This document shows positions 1 to 11,165 of a stretch of DNA of 64,000 bases, piece by piece; the first letter of the stretch is position 1, and every line of letters begins with the position of its first letter. The notes beneath the pieces were generated by a model. That model was given only the letters and a program-made list of their open reading frames with translations, did not search any database and was not told the origin of the DNA. This DNA is from Kudoa neothunni (lineage: Eukaryota > Cnidaria). The position numbers and the translations under genes were made by a program. Location of the stretch: contig OZ199838.1 of NCBI GenBank assembly GCA_964304625.1, forward strand, positions 2,914,001 to 2,978,000, given 5' to 3'.

Positions 1-3000
1 AATTCTATTAAATAAAAATTTTAATTTAATCCCTATTAAACGTTTTTTTGGGGAGCCAAGTATAGACACTCTACTGACCTTCGGCCTTTCTATAATATTT
101 ATTTCTGATAGTTCCTCCAAAATAATATTAGATGCGTAGGGTGGCGGAAAAGTTGAGTATTGCTGTTAAATCTGGTATCACAAAACTTTAAAAATTTGGT
201 AATCATTACATTTTTTTCTTTCACTTCTCATAGATTTCAAGTTGAAGAAGAAGAATATGAAGAATCTTGCATGGTTGAAAATTGTTTAACGACACCTTTG
301 ATTTTGCCATTTATTGATCCCAACCTATAATTTTTGCGGTTGTTATAATAATTTCCAGCAGAACTTAAGCCAATGATCCATTTATTTATGGTTAGGTTCT
401 TATTTTTGTCAGAATAAATATTAAGATTGTAGATTCCGTACCCGTATAATTTATCAGTGATAAATTATCACATAGGGAATCCAATTAATTTTTATAGCAC
501 TCTATATTCTTTTCTCTCAATTTATTCCACGCTTTCCTATTTAACTTTGCGTTGGAATATTTGACAGAAATTAAACCTACATATCAAAAGGAAAGCAGAT
601 TCAAACGTCATCTTGGGTCACATTGTGAGGCATTGGTCTATATCTGTTATTATCGCTGATATCTTTGTTTTCCACCAAGGTACAACATCATTTAATTATT
701 TTAACGACCATTTGTTAGAATCTTCTGATTCATCATACATGATACATGCAGTCGTTATATGGCTCAAGTCAAACAAATCTTGTGTAGCCGTTATGAAGAA
801 GGATGCTCTAAAAATAAATATGGCTACATTTAGAATATTATGATTTAAGTGAAACTTGAGTTAAATAGTACAATCTTCGAAAAAAGTACTCGTACTGATG
901 CACATCATAAAATTCACCACATAGGTTCAACGAAACAAAATGGTTTTGCATATAAACATACGACGCGGAATGGTATAGCCCTTGATTATATGATGCTATT
1001 GCGAACAAACAAGAACTGATATTTTATATACGACAACTATTAAAATTGTGAAACCATACGAGACATGTGGTCAACGAATTATGTACGTAATGTGCAACAT
1101 GACAATAATCAATCTTATTGGAAAAAATAGCAATCAAATGACTAACATATGATGTATAAACATTAAACATTATTATTAAATCAAGAAAAATACGATTTTG
1201 ATCACTGGAACATGGTTAAAGTATGGTTTTAATAGACGAATTCTCGTTTAAGAATAATTTGGAGATAGTTATAAAATTTTATAGGAAAAGCATAGAATAA
1301 CATATTAACGAAGTCAAATTTTTAATATCTCACGTATTGTAGGAAATATTCCCATCCATGAAAATAGCTACTTTTTGAATATGTGAATATGTATATCATT
1401 GGTCAGTTGAATAAAAGATAAGTAATAATTCTAGTGCCACCTCATATCACAAGATTTTTTGTCATATATATCCATATTCATTTTCTTTATAGTACAGATA
1501 GTATGTCTGCATGACAACTTTATACATATGTAAATGCAACATGTGCAACTATTGGAATAAAATTCAATTTAATTATTTATTTCAACCTAAATAATATTGT
1601 ATGCATACAACGTTAATGATATACCATATCTTATGTTAATGGCTGAGTTTAATTTTTCAACAGTTTGAGTTGTTAGCTCTGCTCTCTAACTGCTTATCTC
1701 TCCCACTCACTCCTAATGCCTGATAAATAAATCAGCAATTCACTGACAAAACTTCTACTGTTGAAAATTTTCTAAAATATCCGATCCAGTTAAAAAAGTA
1801 CTTCCGCTTTGAGTACATAACTTATTCATTGATTCTTGAGCTTTTCAAAAGTTTGGGAATACATCGACGAACTTTAGGTCTGGTAAAGTATCTTGAATAC
1901 GTAGTGTTTGATCAGACTCCCCCTCCACAATGATTGAACTTGGTTCTATCAAGGCTACAGTTGCATTCTAAAAATCATTTTATTGTTAATGACACAATAC
2001 TACATAGAAATGGCTGAATCGGGAAAATATACATTGATTTATCGAAAACTTAAACTATTTTGTATTGGTACTTATACAAGAATTAAATATATCCTCGATG
2101 TATTTTGATGCCTGGCTGTTAACCAAAAAAAAAAAAAAAAAAAAAATAAATGAAACTAAATTCATTTTTCGTATCTATAAAGGATATTTTTTGGAAAAAT
2201 GATAACAATTGAGTAATTATTATTATATGAGAAAAATCGCGTCTGACAAAATAAGCACTGCCATTAATTTTTCTGTTTTAGTGAATAAAACCACATTTTT
2301 TGGTATCCTTATTACATTATCTCACTTAAAACTTATTTATAATAAGCGATAGGCATGAAAAAAATACGAAAAGTATTAAAAAATATCTACTTTGGCATGA
2401 TTAAACTTATTCAAATTTAAATTTGAACATGGCAAATGGCACGTTAAATAATATTCAGGTATTTTAGTATTGACTATACTTAATTATTTCTGACCCTTAG
2501 AGCATAACGACAGGCTAGAAATAATTAAATATAGCAGATTCTAAAAAATTAAGTCTATGAACAGCTTGTAAATGGGAGTTACTAAGATTAAAAATTCCCA
2601 GCGCGCAAGCGTACATGTCGTTTAAGATTAAATTATAACTTGCCAATAGCCCTTGCCTTTGCGCAATTACTGTTTTTATTATCATCAGATCCGATTATAT
2701 CAATTTTCTGTTATGCTCTCTTTTTAGGTTAGGTGCTTAAAAATCATTGAATTATTAATAACTATTCTACGGAATACACATTAAAATATGATAGAAATTA
2801 TTGAGCACGTTTGAACTACTAATTTTACTAAGATTGATTATAATTGAATATCTAAATTATGTAAAAATGACTATCTAGATAATAAAGAAATATATTTTTG
2901 GCTAATATTTTTTCATTAATATAAAGCAATCGGCATCTTAAGAAGTCACAGTAACAAAAAACATTCCTAACTTAGTCATTGCGCAAGCGTAATCCATTTC

Positions 3001-3010
3001 TTATTTTAAA
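1..3010. other. Mostly non-coding AT-rich stretch upstream of SUCLA2
   Basis: No gene is recognised here. A 76-codon open frame at 613-843 matches nothing known to me and lacks convincing splice context. A weak two-exon possibility lies near 130-300: an ATG at about 133 and a polypyrimidine-tract acceptor near 231, followed by acidic or lysine-rich codons. It is too short to call. An uninterrupted run of 22 A residues lies at 2125-2146. The last few hundred bases presumably carry the SUCLA2 promoter, but no clear promoter motif is visible. Confidence 0.4.
2125..2146. repeat. 22-base A homopolymer
   Basis: A pure A tract followed by TAAATG. It could be the fossil tail of a retroposed sequence or simple slippage. 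No recognisable LINE or SINE body lies upstream. Confidence 0.9.
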
Positions 3011-5368
3011 ATGACCTTTCCACTGAGAATTCGACTTCTTTCATGTTCTCTATTGGTGAGATTAATTACCCGTCTATTGAATAATAATAACTTATAAATA
3101 TTTCATATAACTTGGTTTGTACTTTTAGCAACATCGGTCTAATAGTTTCAATTCTTTCTATTCAAATAAAAGGAATCTTTCGATTCATGAATATCAAAGT
3201 TTTGGTCTACTGAAGGAGTTTAATATTAATGTGCCGCGAGGGAAAGTTTGTTTCAGTAAAGAAGAAGTGGACAATTATGCTAACAGCCTTGGTAATGCTA
3301 TATTTTTAACATCAACAATAATCACTGTTGGAACAGTTCATAATGGTGTGAAAGATATGGTTGTGAAAGCTCAAGTGTTGACAGGTGGCAGAGGTAGGGG
3401 TCACTTTAACAACGGTTATCAATCTGGAGTTCATATCACTCACTCGTAACCTATTGTTTGAATAGTCACAAAAATAAATTTCATTTGATAGAGTGGATAA
3501 TGCAAGCGAAGTGGCTGCACAAATGATTGGACATAATTTAATCACCAAGCAAACCACCGCGAAAGGAATTCCTTGCAACAAGGTGAGTTGGAGTTGGTTG
3601 ATTGTTGTGTTTAATTGACTCTCCCAATAGGTGTTTGTATGTGAGAGGTTATATTCAAGAAGAGAGTTTTATGTGGCAATTATGTTGGATCGTGTTTTTG
3701 CTGTAATCCAACCTAAATTGAACTAGATTGAGTATTGTAACACGATGACATTTTAGGGGCCCGTTCTTATCGGAAGCTCACATGGAGGTATGAATATTGA
3801 AGATGTGGCGAAAAACGATCCTTCAGCCATCCACCAACAACCCCCTCAATGTGTTTAAAGGTATATCACAAATATATGATTTGTGATGGTGTGGATTGAG
3901 TTTTTCTATTCTGATAATAACAAACAAATTGTTAGGTTTGAGTAAAGAGGAAGCGCGAGATTTTTTAAAAAAACTTTCTTTCACCGACGACTGCTTGGAT
4001 GAGGGTGTGGATCAACTGCTTAAATTATATAGATTATTCGTCGAAAAAGATTGCACAATGGTGGAAATAAACCCCTTCTGTGAGACCAGCGATGGAGGAG
4101 GTTTTTGTACGCGTTTGTTATCATTTAGAACATTTGTTTAGTTTATTGCCTTGACTGTAAACTTCAATTTGATCCTAACGCTTTGTTTCGACATCCCGAT
4201 CTACTGCAATACACTGACAACACTCAGATTGATCCTCGTGAGGTTGATGCCACCAAAAACAACCTCAACTATGTGGGTTTGGATGGCAATATAGGTTGTC
4301 TTGGTAATTTTTCAAAATTTTTCCTTTTTTTAAGTCAATTTACAATCTTAGTGAATGGTGCTGGTCTTGCCATGTCCACTATGGATATAATTCATTTGAA
4401 CGGGGGTAGCCCGGCTAATTTTTTAGACGTTGGTGGAGGTGCAACTGTGAAACAGGTGTTCGAGGCTTTTAGAATCATCACAGGAGATCCCAACGTATTT
4501 CCTAGATAGCGCCAATAGGGAAAAGTTATAGATTTTTATTCGGTTGTTGTTTTTAGGTTAGAGCTATTTTGGTTAATATATTTGGTGGTATTATGAGGTG
4601 TGATGTGATTGCGGAAGGCATTATTGAAGCAGCTAAGAATCTCTCTATAAAAGTTCCTATTGTTGTACGCCTTCAAGGTTGATTTAAATTTTTTACGTTG
4701 TTAAAATTTGAAGTTTATTCATTAAAATAAACAAAAGTTTTTATTATATGGATAAAGCTCATTTGAATGGATTTTTAGGAACAAAAATGGATGAGGCTAA
4801 AGCTCTGATTGGCAATTCGGGGTTACGCATAATGTCAGTAGATGATCTCGATAGTGCTTCAAAATTGGTAGTTTTTAATTTACTTTAAATGAAAAATAAA
4901 TGAGAACACGTGACATTTAACTATTTCTAAAAGGATGCTCATGCTTAATAATTTTGTACTGCCTTTGTTTTTGAATTTTCTATTTATCCAATATTCTAAT
5001 AGTATTTGCATAATATTAAAAATGCCGCAAATTTGTTAGATTTTATTCATATTCTATTGTTACCATGGTAATAAAATAAATTAAGCTTAAATTTGAATAC
5101 CTTAATTACATTACATTACGTTATATTATATATTGTATTGTATTGTATTATATATATTATATATTATAGAATAAGTAATATAATATAATTAACAAATGAA
5201 TTTGAACTGACACATGCATGTGCACATTTAATTATTCTTTGATGCAATATCTTCATTTAATTTCAAAATGGCCGTCATAACGTATTTTATTAGGTTTGCA
5301 AGTTGGCTCATATTGTCGAAATAGCAAAGGAAGCAAAGTTGAACATTAATTTTGAATTGCCTATTTGA
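3011..5368 (+). CDS. SUCLA2: Succinyl-CoA ligase [ADP-forming] beta subunit, mitochondrial (12 exons)
   Basis: This is the ATP-grasp beta subunit of TCA-cycle succinyl-CoA synthetase, which makes ATP, succinate and CoA in the mitochondrial matrix. Exons as read: 3011-3055, 3129-3291, 3337-3445, 3492-3582, 3631-3702, 3757-3860, 3936-4100, 4142-4303, 4352-4494, 4557-4677, 4779-4867 and 5294-5368, giving about 445 residues (the human protein has about 463). The start codon opens a Leu/Arg/Ser-rich presequence ([16 protein letters not shown]). [65 protein letters not shown] and the C-terminal ..NFELPI follow the family order. [12 protein letters not shown] and IGSSHGG fit SUCLA2 better than the GDP-forming SUCLG2. 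Introns are mostly 41-102 bases; the last is 426. Exon 6 has one base too many for the family frame, at the C5 run 3841-3845. A weaker donor after position 3850 would avoid the shift, but at the cost of conserved residues. VPS72 begins 54 bases after the stop. Confidence 0.95.
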
Positions 5369-5422
5369 ATGTTGTCGTCATTTTGATTTTTGTCCGTTGA
5401 TGCGCGCGCTTGCCACTTATTC
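5369..5422 (+). promoter_or_regulatory. 54-base gap between SUCLA2 stop and VPS72 ATG
   Basis: Only 54 bases separate two complete same-strand host genes. No AATAAA lies in the gap, and no AG dinucleotide that could serve as a trans-splice acceptor. The 3' end of one transcript and the promoter of the next must therefore overlap coding sequence, or the two may be co-transcribed. Confidence 0.6.
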
Positions 5423-6333
5423 ATGAAAGATAGAGCTAGACGTAAAAATGCAGGGCGCAATATGAAAGCGCTTTTAGCGAGAGATATCGGAGATGCAGCT
5501 GATGATGACTTTTACAAAAATATATATGGTGGTTTTGATGAAAAGAGCGATGATAAGGAGTTCAAATCTGCTGACGAATCATCTACCGATCATTTCGACT
5601 CAGACTTTGATCGGAGTGAGTCTGATATCGATGAAGCTAAGGTAATAGAGGAAGAAAAAGAGTCTAGAAAGCCAATTAAAAAACCAAAGAAACAACAAAA
5701 ATCCTCAACTTATGGTTATCCTTATACCTCCAAGTCAAACAACACCAACAAAAAGGTATTTAGATTTTTGATGAATTTTTTTATTTGATTCAATTTTAGG
5801 AAATAGATCTGGAAAGTTTCAACTCTGATTTGGCTCAAATTACATCATCTTCAAACAAAAAATCCAAAAAACAATCAAAACCACCTATTCGAACTATGAC
5901 TCAAGAGCAACTACTAAGAGAAGCGAAAAAAACTGAAAAGCTTAATTTGGAATCACTTCAAAATGCGGTTAGCATTGATCTCTCCAACAAATCCAATAAA
6001 CCTAAAAGAATTCTCCACTCTAGAGTTGTACAGATAAAATCTCCTGCGGTGCGTTATTGCTCAAAAATTGTGATGGATGAGGATGGTCCCTGCAATAATC
6101 TTCGATCAAGAACTTCAAACACACTCAGCTTCCAAAACTCTAATTCTGTCAATGGTTCTGTAAAAAGTCATTCTGACAGTTATTTTAAACAACAAATGCC
6201 AACTACTCGACATCAAATTTGCGAAATTTCCTCCAAAAAAGCTAGATATCGTGATCCTGTCACCGGATCGTATTTTCACGACGCCAGCTGTTTTAGAAAA
6301 CTTCGTACTCTTTGGGCACGAGTCGATAATTAA
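5423..6333 (+). CDS. VPS72: Vacuolar protein sorting-associated protein 72 / YL1 nuclear protein (2 exons)
   Basis: VPS72/YL1 is the H2A.Z-binding subunit of the SRCAP/SWR1 and TIP60 chromatin-remodelling complexes, acting in the nucleus. Exons 5423-5755 and 5800-6333 are separated by a 44-base intron and give 288 residues. The N-terminus (RRKNAGRNMKALL..DDDFYKNIYGGF) matches the YL1 start, RxTAGNRLxxLL..DEFYxxxYGGF. It is followed by the expected acidic stretch with DSDF and a Lys-rich basic patch. MTQEQLLREAKKTEKLNLESL is the conserved mid-protein helix. The YL1_C domain is RYRDPVTGSYFHDASCFRKLR, after which the protein stops at once, so it is shorter at the C-terminus than the human protein (364). 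The ATG at 5423 is the first in frame after a GC-rich leader. Confidence 0.93.
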
Positions 6334-6740
6334 TTATTGATTTGATTTGTTCGAAATGAAATTTATTTTGTATTGAAATGGTTTGCTTAATTTCCATATG
6401 TTCACCACCCCCGCATATTAGCATTCGCTTAGGCACCGATAGGAGGACATGGTTAATTAGTTTTGTCAATTTCGATTGGTATTGTTGCATATTATAAGAA
6501 TAAGTATGAAACATTAAAAAATATTTTGTTACGATGACCTAGAAGGGTTATGAATGTCTGCTATAAGAATATGGACATTTTTAGTGTGAGTAATCCCCCA
6601 CTTTATACATACAAACGAACAGTATGTCAAAACTTCGGAATAATTTAAATGAAAAATGGTAAAATTTCATCTTTAAACTCCCAGACTCTTATTAATACCA
6701 TTCCAAGACTACTAAGCCATCGTACATTTATGTGGTACAA
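6334..6740. other. Intergenic sequence downstream of VPS72
   Basis: AT-rich 3' flank. No canonical AATAAA lies close to the stop, and nothing coding is recognised before the hAT fossil. Confidence 0.4.
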
Positions 6741-6749
6741 AACATCAGT

Positions 6750-7800
6750 GAAATCTGACTCCACTTCTTCAAAAAAATTCTGGAACTCTCGGTGATTCAG
6801 CCCCATTCGACCTTATCATATTTACTGCATTTGTGACAGGAACAATGACATTCCTGATGTCCAGTTTAAATTTGAAAAGACTTTCTTGGTGATTTATACA
6901 GTGGAACGAAAGTAATTCGTGCTTTGGAAAGATTTATTGGATCCTGTCCCACGTTAGTTTGACAAGCCCGCGATGAGTTCCAATTAATGCAGGTGCTCCG
7001 TCAGTTGTAATACTCACGATTTTATCAACACAACTGTGATCTCTCCATGCAATTCATCACACTCTCATAGAAGTCCAGTCCAGTTGTAGTGTCTCTGAGG
7101 CTTTCTATCAAAAAGAGCTCTTCTGTAATTAGAAAATTTTTATCGATACCAAGAATAAAAATGAGCAACTGTGCAGTATCATTCAAGTCTGTGCTCTCAT
7201 CTAACGCTATCGAGAACCATTTGAAAGAAGATGCAATATTCAATAGCTTTTCTTTTAGGTTAGTAACGATCACATCAACTCTACGAACAAAGGTTCTCCT
7301 TGACAATGAAATAACTTCAATGTTGGTTTCACTTCTGGGCAAACTATGTTCCCGACATCTATCATACAAGACTTAATAAATTCCGCGCTAGAAAATGGTT
7401 TGTTATGTTTTACGATCTATGTGCCAATACGAAACTTGCCTTTGTTACATCCGCATTTATAGATTCTGACTTTAAAAACGCATCTTGTTGTTTTAATTTA
7501 TTCTCCATGTCCACTATCTTCCTTCTGTGTTCAATTACTATAAGGTTTTTTACCGAAATTTTGGTGATGAGATTGGAAGTGACTTTTCAAGTTATACTAC
7601 TTGAATACCGCACAAGTATCATGATAAATCAAACATGTGACTTTGGTCCTAACATCAACAAAAAAATACTTTTCTGTCCAATCAGTGTTAAAAACACGGC
7701 ATTCATAATCAATCTTTCGTTTTGACACGCTTATTATGGTTAAACTGGATTTCGATGTATTTTTAGTCCTGATTATAGAATTTGTAGGCTCAGTGGTCAT
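6750..7800 (-). mobile_element. hAT transposase fossil, ZBED5-like, 5' part
   Basis: On the minus strand, 7800-7597 encodes the N-terminal BED-type region of a ZBED5/FAM200-like hAT transposase (KRKIDYECRVFNTDWTEKYFF..TCAVFK). 7370-7025 continues with FKWFSIALDESTDLNDTAQL, the first catalytic-Asp block, and ITEELFLIESLRDTTTG. 7020-6950 reads VSITTDGAPALIG. The frame changes and stops between these blocks, and the C-terminal dimerisation region is absent. This is a dead, truncated DNA transposon. Terminal inverted repeats were not found. Confidence 0.85.
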
Positions 7801-10430
7801 TACAGTCTATTAAATGTATTTTACATATTATTATAAACGTACTCTGTTCAAAATTCGATTTTTTTTGTGATGGTGAGTCTCCTTCTTTAATTCTTTAAAG
7901 GTTTCTTATGGGTTATGAAGCTGAGTTTCGGCTTAGCGGAGCTTAATTGTTAACAGTAATGATTTTTGAACCTACTTTATATTTATTAACCTGTGATCAA
8001 GTTTAAAAGTTCTCTTTCGGTAAACTTTTTACCTTAAATTATGTTTCGATTGCAAACATTACATTGAATTTAAAAAGCGCTTCACAGGTCATTGAACGGT
8101 CATTATCGCGTTTTAGTGGAGAATCACACTCATGTTAAAATATACGTCTATGTTTTATTTATCATAGACGTATTAAAATAAATTAATACGGATGCATGTT
8201 GTATATACCTTCATTAACATTAGTCTCGCACTTAAATAATATCCTAGTTGTATTGTTTAATAATCAAATCAGAAATTCGCATATTTCTTCATTCAACTTG
8301 ATCAAATTATACTCGGGCCGTAACGTGCCCATTCCTGTTATAAACGGTTGTTGTTCAAGCATGTAGAATATTGAAACTTACTACATCCTCATAGCATTTT
8401 TTTCATTCTTATTTTATCCTAATTAAAGCTGTATTATTATTTTTAGTGTTATGAATTTTTATTGTCAAAACGCTACATTATTAAAGGCAATTATTGAGCG
8501 TTATTTGATAAATTGTCTCCAAAACTGTGCTTAAAGTGTGATTATTAATTGGAGCATTTGTAATTAACTAAAATAACAGTTACTACAAAATTTAATAATT
8601 GTTAGTAATCTTTAGAAATAAAATTAATTTTGACGGATTATTATTACGGAGAAATTAACCATGTTATGCATACAAGTTTATATTAGTTTTTTGCTATTAA
8701 TAAATTCCTTTTTTCTACCAATTCGTTATTTTTACCGGAAAAAAGAAAGATAATATATTGAGTTAAGGGTTTAATTAGATTAACCAAGACCTACAATAAT
8801 AATAATAATAATCTAACGTTTCTTTAACTCATATTTAAGTACAACTTCGGAATTAAATACACATTTTATTTTTTAAGTTTTAAAACAAGTATTTTTGTGA
8901 ATATAGTATTAATTTAATTATTATATTCTAATGATATCGAATATTCATAGTTTCGTGTAACAAACAGAACTCAGACTAAATGCTCTTAATTTATTGTTAC
9001 TTGAAGGTTTTTTGTAAAATCATATTTTTAAATTCATTATTGAAATAGAAATCAATATATTTTTGATGCAAATACAAAGTATGATTAATTTTTCCATCAG
9101 GACAATATCAATATAGGTGTTTTCTCACCTGTTTATTTTCGATGATGCAATGACAGCAAATTTTGTTTATTGAAAAATTTATATTGACAAAGTGATAGAA
9201 AACTAGGAATCCGGACGTTGTATAACAAATGATCTTTTAAAGTTGAGTAATACCACAAATACTCACTGTACCCTTTTTATGTTTGATATTTGTTTTATAT
9301 AATTTCAACGAATTATATTAACATTGATATCGTTTTAAAAATAATGTTTTTAAATGATAAATGGTATACAGTGCTAGATTGTTACTGAACTAGGGATAAT
9401 TGTGAAGTTATTTATAACCAATCTTGAGGGTATAAATCCTCCATGGATTGCGGTTTTCAGCCATTGGGACAATAAAAACATTTCCTACAAAAAGAAAACC
9501 AACTGCTCGTTTTATAGCTGACACAAAAAACACCATCTAATAAGTGTGCCGTGTGCATTCGCATTCGCAATCGGAATCGGAATAATGAAAATCACAATCT
9601 TAGGAGAAGATAAATATTATGTTCTTGTGATCATTCATGGGAAACTTTTTAGAAGTTATCAAAATTATTATCCATCTCCGAAATTTCATTTCTGAAGATT
9701 ATTTTAATTATTAAGCATTCTTAGGAACTATTAAATTAGTTGTTTATACATTTACCAGTTAATAATTACTTCCTAGGGTCAAACTTAGGGCACAATTTAT
9801 CAAATAACACTCAGTAATTGTCTCAAACGATAGAGCGTTTCGAATGGAAAGATATATAATACTTAAAATAGTCATTCTGCTTTAATCAAACGAAAATTTA
9901 TATGACAAAGTGTTATGAGTATGGAGGAACTTTTAATATTCTATACTTCAGAACAACAACCATTGATAATGATTTACTGTTAATTTTTTAATGATGATAA
10001 TATCATATAAAAATAAAATAAATGGCTCGATGCATGATTTGTATTCATATTCCTTCATAGTGAAATGTACAAACCGATGTTTAACATGAAGACTATGTTA
10101 TTGATTTCAACATCATATTTGCGATTAGAAGAAAAATTTATTTTTATAATTTTGGGGAAACTTTTATGCGCACCAGAATGGAAAGCGCATATAAGGTTTT
10201 TTAGAACTATCTCTGACTAAAATAGTCATAAAAACGCTTAAAAGGGGAGCCACACGCCCCACAGTTACCACTAAATTATGTGGTGGTTTTGCTGTAAATC
10301 TTAGTTGATATTGAAAAACAGAGGAGGTTTACCGTATTTAGAGATTGATATTTAATAAACTATAATTTTAAAATCCGAACAAATTGGAAACAAATGAATA
10401 ATATTTATAAATAGATTGACAATTGTTGTA
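7801..10430. other. AT-rich non-coding stretch
   Basis: No gene, RNA or element end recognised. It contains an (AAT)n microsatellite near 8796-8813. Open frames are short and of random composition. Confidence 0.45.
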
Positions 10431-11165
10431 CATACAAATATGCGTCCACGTGTTGGATGAACTTAAGAACCGAGTTCCTCGTGTGATTGTGCGCACGCAG
10501 TTAATACTCATTGCGTTGGTTGGGGGTCATTGTGCATTTAGCAATGACATTGACGTTGTGATGATACTAAGGTAGGGACAATCGATGCATTGTGAGATAT
10601 TACCTTAACTGATTTGTTCAAAACCATAAGTTTTAATGCTTGGAATAATTGAGCTATCGTATGATGACAACTTTGGACACCTCTGAGAATCAATGATTAA
10701 TTCTTACGTTGCAATCCGCTGAGAAATGCTCAACATTTACAAGCTTTTTACATTATTGTCGTATTAGACCAGTTTATTTCATTACAAATCCATCAATTAA
10801 TGATTTACTGTGCTTTCGTTGTGTTGGGCCAAGTTCCGTATCACGATATCATGATATGGTACGAAGCGTGGATACAGTATTTTCTAAAGTAGTTTTCTCC
10901 CTGGATTATTTGAGTTGGGCCTCCGCAAATATCGAGACTGACTGAATATTGAACAGTTAACATTGTGTGTACATGGAGGTTGGAATTATGGAGATTTTCT
11001 ATCAACCTCAAGTTTAAACTGTTCGGTTTGGTTTACATTGTTAACCCGCTGAAAAATTGAGTAAAGCAAAGCGTTGGATCTTGCCGGCTATTTTTATGTT
11101 TGCTATGTGTATAATAAGCGTGGGTCTGTTTTTCCTACAATTTCCTTTAAATAGTACCATTTAGT
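10430..11165 (+). other. Coding-like patch, unresolved exons with a possible membrane segment
   Basis: I do not recognise this gene. Three blocks have higher GC and non-random translation than the surroundings. At about 10435-10577 the frame reads ..VHVLDELKNRVPRVIV... and is open for about 50 codons. At about 10709-10945 there is a 78-codon frame. At about 11058-11163 the frame reads KAKRWILPAIFMFAMCII..., a basic flank followed by roughly 20 hydrophobic residues, as in a membrane anchor, then a stop. The phrase LDELKNRVPRVIV faintly recalls GDSL/phospholipase B proteins, but there is no catalytic block. Exon borders could not be joined with confidence, so it may be a decayed gene. Confidence 0.25.

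Noticed and set aside
130-300. Possible two-exon mini-gene with a good polypyrimidine acceptor near 231
   Set aside because: The predicted product is about 32 residues with no family resemblance; the evidence is too weak to call.
613-843. 76-codon open frame upstream of SUCLA2
   Set aside because: No recognisable motif, no true ATG at its start and no splice context; compatible with chance.
3312-3581. Minus-strand open frame opposite SUCLA2
   Set aside because: Antisense shadow of SUCLA2 exons 2-4.
10439-10520. Phospholipase B/GDSL lipase similarity (LDELKNRVPRVIV)
   Set aside because: A single short phrase without the catalytic GDS, GxND or DxxH blocks; not enough to name a family.
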